This document shows positions 27,229-35,900 of a DNA stretch of 64,000 nucleotides, one piece after another. The notes under the pieces are model-generated. The model had not been told where the DNA came from and did no database searches. It was given only the letters and a program-made list of their open reading frames with translations. The stretch covers positions 496,001 through 560,000 of the forward strand of contig CAWFFM010000003.1 in NCBI GenBank assembly GCA_963815125.1. Reading direction: 5' to 3'. The position numbers and the translations under genes are program-made. Every line of letters starts with the position of its first letter. The stretch's first letter is position 1. This stretch comes from Actinocatenispora sp963815125 (GTDB taxonomy: Bacteria; Actinomycetota; Actinomycetes; Mycobacteriales; Micromonosporaceae).

Positions 27229-28172
27229 CGCGGATCCTCCGGGGGGTCGGTCGCGGTCGGGCCGGGTAGGTCCGCCGGCTTGGCGGACACCACGAGGGTG
27301 TGGGCGGACCGGTCGTGCAGGCACTGCGACAGGGGTCGGTCCCAGGTGCACCACAGCGCGTCGACGGCCTGGATCGGTACGCCGCACGGGAAGAACAGGT
27401 TCGGGATGGCCATGATCGCCCAACGCCGGAACGAGGAGCCGAAATCGACGGCACTACCGTCCAGCCGCACCACCTTGATGCGCAGCAGGCGCTTACCGAC
27501 GGTCTGCCCGTTGCGGCTGACGGCGATCACCTCGTAGGCGAACCACAGCGCCAGCGAGATCAGGATCATCGGGTACAGCAGTGAACTGAGCCGCGAGTCC
27601 ACCTGCGGCTGCACATTCGGATGGTTGAACGCGTCCCGGAGATAGGGGATGAGGATCTGCAGGTAGCGGTAGCCGAGCCAACTGTTGGCGACCAGGCTGA
27701 GCAGCGCGACGAGGGCGAAGTCGATCACGCGGGCGCCGGCCCGGCGTTCCAGGGACGCGCCGGTGAAGCCTTTCGGGACGCTCAACGGCGGGCGCGGCAG
27801 CACCGTCCCGGGTGGCATCCCGGGCCGACCCGCTCCGGGTTGGCCCCATCGTGGCTGGCCCTGTCCCGGCTGGCCCTGTCCCGGCTGGCCCCAGCCCGGC
27901 TGGCCTGGTCCGCCCGGTCCGTAGGGTCCGCCCGGTCCGTCCGGGGGATGTCCGGTGCCCGGCCAACCCGCCGGTCGCGCCGGCTGCTGGCCCATACCGG
28001 GCACACCCACAGGTTCCGGTACGGGCGCCGGCGGCGCGGGCGGGGTCTCCGGCGGTGTCGCGTCGACCGGCAGCGGCTCACCGAGCCACTGCTCGCCGTC
28101 CCAGTACCGCTGGGTCTCGGGCGCCGCGGGATCCGCGTACCACCCCGGTGCGATCGACTTGCCTCTGTTCAT
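27225..28172 (-). CDS. DUF2510 plus RDD-family membrane protein
   Basis: 315 residues. The N-terminus APGWYADPAAPETQRYWDGEQW is a DUF2510 module. A Pro/Gly/Gln-rich linker with PGQGQPGQGQ-type repeats follows to about residue 130. The RDD domain (RRAGARVIDFALVALLSLVANS, a long middle, then GKRLLRIKVVRLDG) has three or four membrane helices. RDD proteins are membrane transport-like proteins of mostly unknown function; some act as ion antiporters. Start and stop overlap both neighbours as ATGA, so RDD-2, RDD-1 and the aminotransferase form one tightly coupled operon. Confidence 0.88.
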   Translation of the reverse strand: MNRGKSIAPGWYADPAAPETQRYWDGEQWLGEPLPVDATPPETPPAPPAPVPEPVGVPGMGQQPARPAGWPGTGHPPDGPGGPYGPGGPGQPGWGQPGQGQPGQGQPRWGQPGAGRPGMPPGTVLPRPPLSVPKGFTGASLERRAGARVIDFALVALLSLVANSWLGYRYLQILIPYLRDAFNHPNVQPQVDSRLSSLLYPMILISLALWFAYEVIAVSRNGQTVGKRLLRIKVVRLDGSAVDFGSSFRRWAIMAIPNLFFPCGVPIQAVDALWCTWDRPLSQCLHDRSAHTLVVSAKPADLPGPTATDPPEDPR

Positions 28173-28795
28173 CGCCCTTCCCTGATCACCATCGTGCCGG
28201 CGTACCGGTCGTGCAGCGCCTGCCGGGTGGAGGGGCGCCCGAGCGGGGACAGCGCGTCGTACAACTGGTACGCCCAGGCTACGGGTAGCAGCGGGAAGAG
28301 GATGTAGCCGATGGCCATCGGGCAGTCCATGACCAGCCAGCGGCGCCGCCGGGTGGCCCGGTCCGGCCGCGCGCCGTCGGCGGCGGACACCACCGCGAGC
28401 TTCAGTACCCGTTTGCCGATGCTGACGCGCCGGCCGCCGAAAAGCACCACCTCGTACACGTACGTGGCGATCGCGTAGCTGACGCCGATCACCGCGAACC
28501 AGGACGCACCGCCGATCAGTACGCCGATCGGGGTCATGCCGTGGCTGTGCCAGGCGATCAGGGCCATCGGCACCGCGCCGAGAATCTCCGCCACCACCAG
28601 GACCGAGGACAGGATGACGTTGTCCAGCAGCCGGGCGATCAGCCGTTCCCACCACTCGGCCAGCGGCCGGCCGCCCGGATCGGTGGGGCGGGGTGGACCG
28701 GCACGTGGCCCGCGCGGCGCCGGCCGCCCACCGTCCGGCGGGGTCCGGTGTCCGTGGGCCGGTGGCGCGGAATGGGCGCCGGCAGGAATGCTCAC
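28169..28795 (-). CDS. RDD-family membrane protein
   Basis: 208 residues. A Pro/Gly/His-rich N-terminal stretch of about 45 residues precedes the RDD domain: EWWERLIARLLDNVILSSVL carries the RxxDN variant of the RDD motif, and GGRRVSIGKRVLKLAVV is the conserved cytoplasmic segment. The C-terminus RPSTRQALHDRYAGTMVI is typical of the family (H-D-x-A/Y). Start GTG at 28795 follows GGAT. It overlaps the second RDD gene. A heteromeric pair is plausible, since adjacent RDD genes are coupled. Confidence 0.88.
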   Translation of the reverse strand: MSIPAGAHSAPPAHGHRTPPDGGRPAPRGPRAGPPRPTDPGGRPLAEWWERLIARLLDNVILSSVLVVAEILGAVPMALIAWHSHGMTPIGVLIGGASWFAVIGVSYAIATYVYEVVLFGGRRVSIGKRVLKLAVVSAADGARPDRATRRRRWLVMDCPMAIGYILFPLLPVAWAYQLYDALSPLGRPSTRQALHDRYAGTMVIREGR

Positions 28796-28845
28796 CGGTC
28801 CATCCTGCCCAATCCGCGCCAGCCCGGCGTGCCGCCGGAGGAGCC

Positions 28846-30045
28846 TCAGAGGTTCCCGCGCCGGTCCTGTTCCCGTTCGATCGCCTCGAACAGGGCCTTG
28901 AAGTTGCCCTTGCCGAAGCCCATCGAACCGTGCCGCTCGATCAGCTCGAAGAACACCGTCGGCCGGTCCTGCAGCGGCTTGGTGAAGATCTGCAGCAGGT
29001 AGCCGTCCTCGTCCCGGTCGACCAGGATGCCGCGGCTCTGCAGCTCCGCGATCGGTACCCGCACGGTGCCGATCCGGGCCCGTAGCTCCGGGTCGGAGTA
29101 GTACGAGTCGGGAGTGGACAGGAACTCCACACCGGCCGCGGACATCGCGTCGTACGAGGCGATGATGTCGTTGGTGGCGATGGCGACGTGCTGGGGCCCG
29201 GCGCCGCCGTAGAACTCCAGGTACTCGTCGATCTGCGACTTGCGCTTGCTGACCGCCGGCTCGTTCAGCGGGAACTTCACCTTGCGGGTCCCGCTGGCCA
29301 CCACCTTGCTCATCAGCGCCGAGTATTCGGTGGCGATGTCGTCGCCGATGAACTCCTGCATGTTGCTGAAGCCCATCACCTTCTTGTACCAGTCGACCCA
29401 GTGGTCCATCCGGCCGAGCTCGACGTTGCCGACCACGTGGTCGATGGCCTGGAAGAAGCGCTTGGGCTGCAGCCCCGCGTCGATCAGCCGCTGCCGGTCC
29501 ACCATCGGTGCGCGGGCCACGAAACCGGGCAGGAACGGCCCGGAGTAGCGCGACCGGTCGACCAGGGTGTGCCGGGTGTCGCCGTACGTCGCGATCGCCG
29601 CGAGCCGTACGGTGCCGTGCTCGTCGGTCACGTCGTACGGCTCGGCCAGCCCGACCGCGCCCTGGGCCAGCGCGTGCGCGTAGTTGCCGTCGACGTCCGG
29701 TACCTCCAGCGCCAGGTCGACGATGCCGTCACCGTGCCGGACCCAGCTCTCGCCGACCTCGGTACCGGCACGTACCTCGCCGGTGATCACGAAACGGGCT
29801 GAACCGGAGGTCAGTACGTACTCGGCGTAGTCGCGGTGACCCTGCTCGGGACCGCGGTAGGCGACCACCGTCATACCCATGGCGGAGGAGTAGTAGTGCG
29901 CCGCCTGTTTGGCGTTTCCCACGAAGAATCTGAGGTGGTCGAGACCCTTGACCGGGAACGGGTCGGCCGAGATGTCGTGTGCCACCGCGCCGATGAGCTG
30001 TTCCTCATCGATCCTGTCGGCAGACCGGTCCATGGCTCTGGTCAT
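28846..30045 (-). CDS. hppD: 4-hydroxyphenylpyruvate dioxygenase
   Basis: 399 residues. HPPD turns 4-hydroxyphenylpyruvate into homogentisate with Fe(II) and O2. Two vicinal-oxygen-chelate domains are present. The iron ligands lie in the C-terminal half: FFQAIDHVVGNV (His), GPQHVAIATNDI (His) and TVFFELIERHGSMGFGKGNFKALFEAIEREQ (Glu). The last segment is the diagnostic C-terminal helix. ATG at 30045 follows GGGAGGG. It diverges from an Lrp/AsnC regulator, a common arrangement for this gene. With hmgA and fahA it completes most of tyrosine degradation. Confidence 0.97.
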   Translation of the reverse strand: MTRAMDRSADRIDEEQLIGAVAHDISADPFPVKGLDHLRFFVGNAKQAAHYYSSAMGMTVVAYRGPEQGHRDYAEYVLTSGSARFVITGEVRAGTEVGESWVRHGDGIVDLALEVPDVDGNYAHALAQGAVGLAEPYDVTDEHGTVRLAAIATYGDTRHTLVDRSRYSGPFLPGFVARAPMVDRQRLIDAGLQPKRFFQAIDHVVGNVELGRMDHWVDWYKKVMGFSNMQEFIGDDIATEYSALMSKVVASGTRKVKFPLNEPAVSKRKSQIDEYLEFYGGAGPQHVAIATNDIIASYDAMSAAGVEFLSTPDSYYSDPELRARIGTVRVPIAELQSRGILVDRDEDGYLLQIFTKPLQDRPTVFFELIERHGSMGFGKGNFKALFEAIEREQDRRGNL

Positions 30046-30174
30046 CGGAACCCTCCCGCATCGTGGGCGTCTTACCGGCAGCATCGTGGTTACCCGATGG
30101 TTGAGCAATAGTGCGAGAAGATGCTGGTCAGGTTGTACAGAGAGTCCGACCGACGAGTTCTGGGAGTGGACAGG

Positions 30175-30675
30175 ATGACCAGTGAAACGGCAACACAACT
30201 GGACGATCTGGATGTCCGGTTGCTGCACCTTCTGGCCGCCGAGCCCCGGATCGGCGTACTGGAGTGTTCCCGGCGGTTGAGTGTGGCCCGGGGCACCGTG
30301 CAGGCCCGGCTGGACAAGTTGGGCGCCCGTGGGGTGATCCGCGGGTACGGTCCGGACATCGACCCCGCGGCGGTCGGCTACCCGGTGACCGCGTTCCTCA
30401 CCCTGGAGATCCGGCAGGACCGCGGGCACAAGCGGGTGGCCGGGCATCTGGCCACCATCCCGGAGGTGCTGGAGGCGCACACGATCACCGGCTCGGGCGA
30501 CCTGATGTGCCGGGTCGTGTCCCGCTCGAACGCCGACCTGCAGCGGGTCATCGACCGCATCGTGGGCGACGAGAGTGTGCTGCGCTGTTCCACGATCATC
30601 GCGCTGGACCAGCAGATCCAGTACCGGATCCTCCCGCTGGTCGCCGAGTCCGTGACCTCTGCACCACCTCTGTAG
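30175..30675 (+). CDS. Lrp/AsnC-family transcriptional regulator
   Basis: 166 residues. The N-terminal winged HTH reads LDDLDVRLLHLLAAEPRIGVLECSRRLSVARGTVQARLDKL. The C-terminal RAM/ligand-binding domain includes GVIRGYGPDIDPAAVGYPVTAFLTLEI and EAHTITGSGDLMCRVVSRSNADLQRVIDRI. Such regulators sense amino acids. Being divergent from hppD, it very likely controls tyrosine degradation in response to an aromatic amino acid. ATG at 30175 is preceded by GGGAG. The 129-bp divergent region contains CAGCATC and GATGCTG arms 34 bp apart and GCA-N4-TGC near 30105. Confidence 0.92.
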   Translation: MTSETATQLDDLDVRLLHLLAAEPRIGVLECSRRLSVARGTVQARLDKLGARGVIRGYGPDIDPAAVGYPVTAFLTLEIRQDRGHKRVAGHLATIPEVLEAHTITGSGDLMCRVVSRSNADLQRVIDRIVGDESVLRCSTIIALDQQIQYRILPLVAESVTSAPPL

Positions 30676-30699
30676 GTCAGAATTCGACCATGCCGAGCG

Positions 30700-30873
30700 A
30701 TGGGACGCCGGACGGTGGCTGAGGGTTTCGACGCGCCGAGCTCCCAGGAGGCGGGCCGGGAACCCGAGGGATCTCGGCGTGCCGCGCAGGTCCGGGAAAT
30801 CTTCCGGCAGGTCGCCGAGCGTGATGCGGCGCTGCTGGCTCGCCTGGGTGACTGCACGCCCACAGGGGACTGA
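30700..30873 (+). CDS. Small hypothetical protein
   Basis: 57 residues starting ATG 30700 (or GTG 30715). It is charged and helix-forming (RRAAQVREIFRQVAERDAALLARLGD), with no membrane segment. There is no strong ribosome-binding site, but codon use matches the neighbours, with GC-rich third positions, and it fits between the regulator and the next operator without overlap. No family is recognised. Confidence 0.45.
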   Translation: MGRRTVAEGFDAPSSQEAGREPEGSRRAAQVREIFRQVAERDAALLARLGDCTPTGD

Positions 30874-30896
30874 GGCTCTACCGACCCGACGGCATT

Positions 30897-30940
30897 GTCA
30901 ATGAAGGTTGACGCGGCCGAGTGCGTCAATGTAAGTTGAC
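30897..30940 (+). promoter_or_regulatory. Double GTCAA-N6-TTGAC operator over a leaderless promoter
   Basis: Two 16-bp dyads, GTCAATGAAGGTTGAC (30897-30912) and GTCAATGTAAGTTGAC (30925-30940), lie 28 bp apart. They cover a promoter: -35 TTGACG (30908-30913), 18 bp, -10 TAAGTT (30932-30937). The ATG of the HTH gene at 30945 is 7 nt after the -10, implying a leaderless mRNA. A dimer bound to either dyad would block RNA polymerase. Autoregulation by the HTH/ClpN proteins is the obvious hypothesis. Confidence 0.7.
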
Positions 30941-30944
30941 GGAC

Positions 30945-31166
30945 ATGGACAGTGGAGTGCAGCTGGCCCAGGCGGCCGGCAGTAAGGATCCCGCGGTCGG
31001 GCTCCGCGCGGTGCGCGCACTGCGCGAGCTGGCCGAACGGCTGGAGACAGTCCAGGTGCAGAACGCCCGCGCGGCGGGCTGGTCATGGGAGGCCATCGCC
31101 GTGCTGCTGCGGGTCAGTCGGCAGGCCGTACACAAGAAGTACGCCAAGGGCAGGAAGGACCGCTGA
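30945..31166 (+). CDS. Small HTH DNA-binding protein of a ClpC2-like module
   Basis: 73 residues. An N-terminal helix (AVGLRAVRALRELAERLETVQVQNARAAG) is followed by a helix-turn-helix GWSWEAIAVLLRVSRQAVHKKY with a basic tail KGRKDR. Such modules occur fused to or before Clp N-domains in actinobacteria. It begins at ATG 30945, apparently without a leader. It ends 1 nt before the orphan Clp-N gene in a different frame. The combined length, 73 plus 183 residues, is close to that of mycobacterial ClpC2 (about 250), which as I recall carries both parts in one chain. It probably binds the upstream paired dyads. Confidence 0.85.
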   Translation: MDSGVQLAQAAGSKDPAVGLRAVRALRELAERLETVQVQNARAAGWSWEAIAVLLRVSRQAVHKKYAKGRKDR

Positions 31167-31167
31167 A

Positions 31168-31719
31168 ATGTTCGAACGTTTCCACGCCGGTGCACGACGG
31201 GCGGTTGTCCTGTCCCAGGAGGAGGCCCGGTCGATGCGGCACGGCTACATCGGGGCCGAACACCTGCTGCTCGGCATCCTCGGCGTACCGGACGGCCCCG
31301 GCACCCGGGCGTTGACCGGTCTCGGCGTCGACGCCGCAGCGGTACGCGACCGCGTCGTACCGCTGGGCCTGCCGCCCGGCGACGACCTGGATGCCGACGC
31401 GCTCGCCAGCGTCGGCATCGACCTGGCCGAGGTACGCCGGGCGACCGAGGCGAACTTCGGCGCCGGCGCCCTGGACCGGCCGAAACCGGAGATGCTCAAG
31501 GGGCACATCCCGTTCGACGACGTCGCCAAGAAGACCCTGGAACTCGCGGTACGGGAGGCGGTGCACCTCAAGCACTCGTCCATCTGCGACGGCCACGTGC
31601 TGCTCGGCATGCTGCGCGCCGCACCCAACAACGCGACCCGGATCCTGGCCGACCTCGACGTGACGACCGAGGACCTGAGCGAAGCGGTACGCCGGGAACT
31701 GCCCGACAAGGCCGCCTGA
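31168..31719 (+). CDS. Orphan Clp N-domain protein (ClpC2-like)
   Basis: 183 residues made of two Clp-N repeats and nothing else: MFERFHAGARRAVVLSQEEARSMRHGYIGAEHLLLGIL and, later, GHIPFDDVAKKTLELAVREAVHLKHSSICDGHVLLGML. There is no AAA+ domain, so it cannot unfold proteins. Phe2 and Phe116 (in GHIPF) correspond to Phe2 and Phe80 of the ClpC encoded at 996, the cyclomarin-binding residues. An insert of about 30 residues (around 75-105) separates the repeats. Mycobacterial ClpC2 is reported to bind ClpC1-targeting natural products and to protect ClpC1; a similar decoy or adaptor role is inferred. A strong terminator follows. Confidence 0.9.
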   Translation: MFERFHAGARRAVVLSQEEARSMRHGYIGAEHLLLGILGVPDGPGTRALTGLGVDAAAVRDRVVPLGLPPGDDLDADALASVGIDLAEVRRATEANFGAGALDRPKPEMLKGHIPFDDVAKKTLELAVREAVHLKHSSICDGHVLLGMLRAAPNNATRILADLDVTTEDLSEAVRRELPDKAA

Positions 31720-31725
31720 GCCACC

Positions 31726-31757
31726 GGGGTCCGGACCCTTCGTCGGGTCCGGACCCC
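31726..31757 (+). terminator. Terminator after the HTH/Clp-N module
   Basis: GGGGTCCGGACCC (31726-31738) and GGGTCCGGACCCC (31745-31757) form a perfect 13-bp stem with a TTCGTC loop, 6 bp after the Clp-N stop codon. It isolates the module from the next gene. Confidence 0.75.
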
Positions 31758-31772
31758 GACGGCTCTCGTCCG

Positions 31773-32906
31773 GTGCCCGTCACCAGCGGGTACGTTCGCC
31801 CGGTGGAACAACTCGACCGCGCCAGCGACGCCGACCGGGCCTGGGTGGCGGAGGCCGTACGCAAGGTCGCCGCCGATGCCAACCGCAGCGCAGACACACA
31901 CCTGTTGTCGTTCCCGCTGCCCTTCGACTGGGGCATCGACCTGTACCTCAAGGACGAGTCGGTGCACCCGACCGGGTCGCTGAAACACCGGTTGGCCCGG
32001 TCGCTGTTCCTGTACGGGCTCTGCAACGGCTGGATCCATGAGGGCACCACCATCGTGGAAGCGTCCTCCGGGTCCACCGCGGTCAGCGAGGCGTACTTCG
32101 CCCGCATGCTCGGCCTGCCGTTCGTCGCGGTGATCCCGGCCGGTACCAGCAGGGAGAAGATCGACCTGATCGAGTTCACCGGCGGTCGGTGCCACCTGAT
32201 CTCCGACGCCGGCAAGGTCTACGAGGAGGCCCGTACCCTCGCCGCGACGGAGAACGGCCATTTCATGGACCAGTTCACGTACGCCGAACGGGCCACCGAC
32301 TGGCGTGGCAACAACAACATCGCCGAGTCGATCTTCGAACAGCTCGCCCTCGAACGGCATCCGGAACCTGCCTGGGTGGTGGTCGGCGCGGGTACCGGCG
32401 GCACCTCCGCCACCATCGGCCGGTACCTGCGCTACCAGCGCTACAGCACCCGGCTCGCCGTGGTCGACGTGGAGAACTCGGCGTTCTACGACGGCTGGGT
32501 ACGCGACGACGCGGAGTACACCGTCTGCGCCGGTTCCCGGATCGAGGGGATCGGCCGACCCCGGGTCGAACCGTCCTTCCTGCCCGGCGTGGTGGACCGG
32601 ATGATGCGGGTACCGGACGCGGCGTCGCTGGCCGCGATGCGGGCCGCGTCGTCATTGCTCGGACGGCGCGTCGGTGGTTCTACCGGTACGAATCTGTGGG
32701 GTGCCTTCTCGCTGATCGGCGAGCTGCGCGCGGCCGGCCGTACCGGCAGTGTGGTGACCCTGTTGTGCGATTCCGGCGAACGCTACGCGGGCACGTACTA
32801 CGACGACCGGTGGTTGGCCGGGCAGGGGCTGGAGCTGGCACCGTATCTCGACACGGTGGAGCGTTTCCTGGCCACCGGCGAATGGCGGGAACCCGGCACG
32901 GACTGA
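31773..32906 (+). CDS. PLP-dependent cysteine synthase/desulfhydrase family protein (Cds1-like)
   Basis: 377 residues if started at GTG 31773, 367 from GTG 31803. It is a fold-type II PLP enzyme: the PLP lysine is in HPTGSLKHRLARSL (Lys71 from the first start), the Asn/Ser loop is EASSGSTAVSEAYFARMLGL, the phosphate loop is VVGAGTGGTSATIGRYLR, and the final VVTLLCDSGERYAGTYY holds the pyridine-nitrogen Ser. The sequence resembles mycobacterial Cds1 (Rv3684), an L-cysteine desulfhydrase giving H2S, pyruvate and ammonia. A cysteine synthase-like lyase is the alternative. It stands alone after a terminator. Confidence 0.85.
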   Translation: MPVTSGYVRPVEQLDRASDADRAWVAEAVRKVAADANRSADTHLLSFPLPFDWGIDLYLKDESVHPTGSLKHRLARSLFLYGLCNGWIHEGTTIVEASSGSTAVSEAYFARMLGLPFVAVIPAGTSREKIDLIEFTGGRCHLISDAGKVYEEARTLAATENGHFMDQFTYAERATDWRGNNNIAESIFEQLALERHPEPAWVVVGAGTGGTSATIGRYLRYQRYSTRLAVVDVENSAFYDGWVRDDAEYTVCAGSRIEGIGRPRVEPSFLPGVVDRMMRVPDAASLAAMRAASSLLGRRVGGSTGTNLWGAFSLIGELRAAGRTGSVVTLLCDSGERYAGTYYDDRWLAGQGLELAPYLDTVERFLATGEWREPGTD

Positions 32907-32953
32907 TCGCCGGGCAGGGTCGACCGGCAGGAACACCCGACCGGCCGGCCGGG

Positions 32954-35900
32954 TCAGGCCAGCAGGAACCACATCGCGATGCCGGCCAGGGCCAGTACCA
33001 CGACCGCGCCGATCAGGATCAGCATGGTCAGTGCCGTACGCGAGCCCTGTTGAGCATCACCGGCGGTATCCGGCTCGGCGTTGCGCGGGCCGAGGATTCG
33101 GCCGGTCAGCGAGTTGGTGGTCTCCAGCGGATTCAGTTCCGCGTACCGGGTCTCCGGCCGGCGGAATCCTCCCGCGCCCGCCGCGACCGTGTCGAGTTGG
33201 GTGGTCGCGTTCTGATCCACGGATGTTCCGGCGGGACCGCCCGGTCCCGCCGGGACCGGCTGCGGTGCCACTCCCGCGGGCGGTTGTGCCGGGCCGACGG
33301 CGGATTGCGGCGGGCCGGCAGCAGGTGGCTGTGCCGGGGCGGCAGCCGACATCGCCGGATCGGTCGGCTCTTCCGGCGTGGCCATCGGCGGTCGTGGTCC
33401 GGAACCGCTCACCGCAGCCCGGTCCGCGTGGGTCCAGGGGCGGGGCGGTGGATCGGTGGGAAAGACGCGGGGTTCCTCGGGCAGCGGTGGTTCCGCCGGT
33501 AGCCGGCCGGTGCCGTGCTGCTCGCCGAAGCGTTGCGCCGGAGTCAGTGCGTCGTCCGTGGTACGTCGCTGCGCTGAATGGTCGGCCGGTGGGCCGGTCG
33601 ACGGTCCGGTGGGCCAGAGCGGTTGCTCCCCGGGACCCCCACCCCCGGTACCGGAGCCGTCCTGGCCGTCCCGCCGGCCCGCCTGCACGGCGGCACCGCT
33701 CTCCCGCGCCGATGCCCCGTTCCACCAGGAACCCGACTCCGGATCGGCGTTGCGCGGCGGTTCCACCGGCGCGGGGTACGGATCCGCCCCGCGGTAACCC
33801 GGATCGCGGTACGGCGCGCCCCGGTCCGGTGCACCCCGGTCCGGTGCACCTGGAGCGTCGTAGCCGGGTGGTTGCTGGCCCGGTACGTTCGGCGCGTACG
33901 GGTCGCCCTGCTGCGGCCCGGTCGGTTGGCCGGGACCGGACACCCCGTACCGCACCGGCTGTGCCGGGTCGGGGAAGCCACCTGGCCCCGGGTCGGGGTG
34001 CTGCTCCGGCGCCTGCCGGGTCCACGGATCGTGGTTCGGCTGGCTCTGTTGCGGCGCCCACGGCTGGCCGCCCGGCGGCCAGCTCGCCGGCTGCTGCTGG
34101 CCGTGGCCCGGAGCGCCGTGGCCCGGCGCGTCGTGACCTGGAGCGCCGTGACCCGGGGTGTCGTGGCCGGGCTGCCCTGGCTCCCCCGGCTGGCTCGACC
34201 AGCTGGGCTCTCCCGGCTGGCCCGGATGACCGGACCGGCCCGGTTGACCCGGGGTCTGCGTAGCCGGATAGCCAGGCTCACCCGGACGACCCGGTACGGC
34301 ACCGTTGCCGGTGCCCGGATCGCCCGGCTCAGGCCAGGAGGCAGGTTCGTCGGGCGAGGCGGTCCAGGAGGCACGCTCCGAATTGCCGCTGCCGTACTGC
34401 CCGGGCTCCGCACCCCAGCCGCGCTGCCCGCCACCGTGGTCCTGGTCCGATGCCGGACCGGTCGGCCACTGCGGCGGCTCCTGCTGCTGCGGGGGAGGCG
34501 CGGTCGGCCCGGAGTCCCATCCGCGCCGGTCACCCTGATCGGGTGCGGCCGGCGGATAGCCGGGCGCACTCCAGGCCGGCGGTGCCGCCTCGGCCGATGG
34601 AGTGGACCATGCGTCCGATGCCGCGGGCGGCTGGTCCGACTGCGGTGGCGCGGCAGGCGGCGGGGCCGGTTGGCCCGAGACCGGGGCACCTGAGGCGGGA
34701 GCACCCGACGCCGGTCTGTCCTGCTGTCCGCCACCGATGCTCGCCAGTACCTCGGCCAGTTCGTCCGCGCCGAGCCGGTTCGCGACCGGAACCGGCGCGA
34801 CACCCCGGACCGGCCCGGTCGGCGCCAACTCGTCGCCGGGCCAGGGTGCCGGGGCCGGCGGCCAGGCGGCCGGTGGGGCGTCGTCGGGCTGTTGCGGCGG
34901 GCGACCCGTCGGTGGCGCGCCGGCCGCCTGCCCGTAGCCGTGTTCGCGGGGCGCAGGGCCGCTTTCCTGGCTCTGGTATCCGCCCCGGCCCTGGTCCGGG
35001 TATTCCTGGCTGCGGTGTTCCTGGCTGCGCTGTTCCCGTTCCCGGGGCTCCTGTTCCCAGCGGTCCTGCTCCCGGTATTCCTGCCGGCGCGGTTCCTCGT
35101 ACGAGGACTGCTGGTAGCCCTGCGCGTCCCGGTTCGGGTTGGACCGGTCAGGTCCGGGCTCCGGTGGGTACGCCGGCGGAGCCGACTGTGGCTGGGGGTC
35201 GGCCGGCTTGTCCCAGGCGTTGGCGAACGCGGCCCACGGTGAACCGCTGGTGCTGGCCGCGGCCGCAGCGTCGGTCGCCGGAGAGGAGAACGAACCCGAC
35301 GACGGGTCAGGCCGATGTTCCTCGGATGGGCGTGGCGGTTCCGGCGTCCGTTCGGCTGGTGGCGCGTAGCGGTCGACCGGTTCCACGTCCGGTACCCCGA
35401 AGCTCTGCGCCGGTACGGGGCCTGGCGCGTACCGGTCGACCGGGGTCTCCGCGGGTAGTGCGAATCCGCCCGGGACAGGTGGCGACGCCGGGGCGCCGCT
35501 GGCCGGCCGGTCGGCCGGTTCCGCCGAACTCTGCCACGAGGACTGCTCGTCGTTGCGTGCCGGTTGCCCGGTCTCCGCGTCCTCGTACTGCTGGTACTGC
35601 GACGGCTCCTGGCGTTGCGCCGGTTCCTGGTACTGCGACGGCTCCTGGCGTTGCGCCGGTTCCTGGTACTGCGACGGCTCCTGGCGTTGCGCCGGCTCCT
35701 GGTACTGCGACGGCTCCTGGCGTTGCGCTGGCTCCCGGTACTGCGACGGCTCCTGATGTGGTTCCGGTTGCTGGTACTGCGCGGGTTCCTGGTACTGCCC
35801 AGAGTCCTGGCGTTGCGCCGGTTCCGGCGGTTCGGGTACCAGACCCGGGACCCGGGCCCGGCCGACCGCTCCGGACTGGTCCTGCTCCGGGCCCGGCTGC

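Noticed and set aside
30945..31719. A frameshifted single clpC2 gene
   Set aside because: The HTH gene ends with its own stop and the Clp-N gene starts 1 nt later with ATG and a canonical MFERF start, so two separate genes are more likely. Sequencing error cannot be fully excluded.
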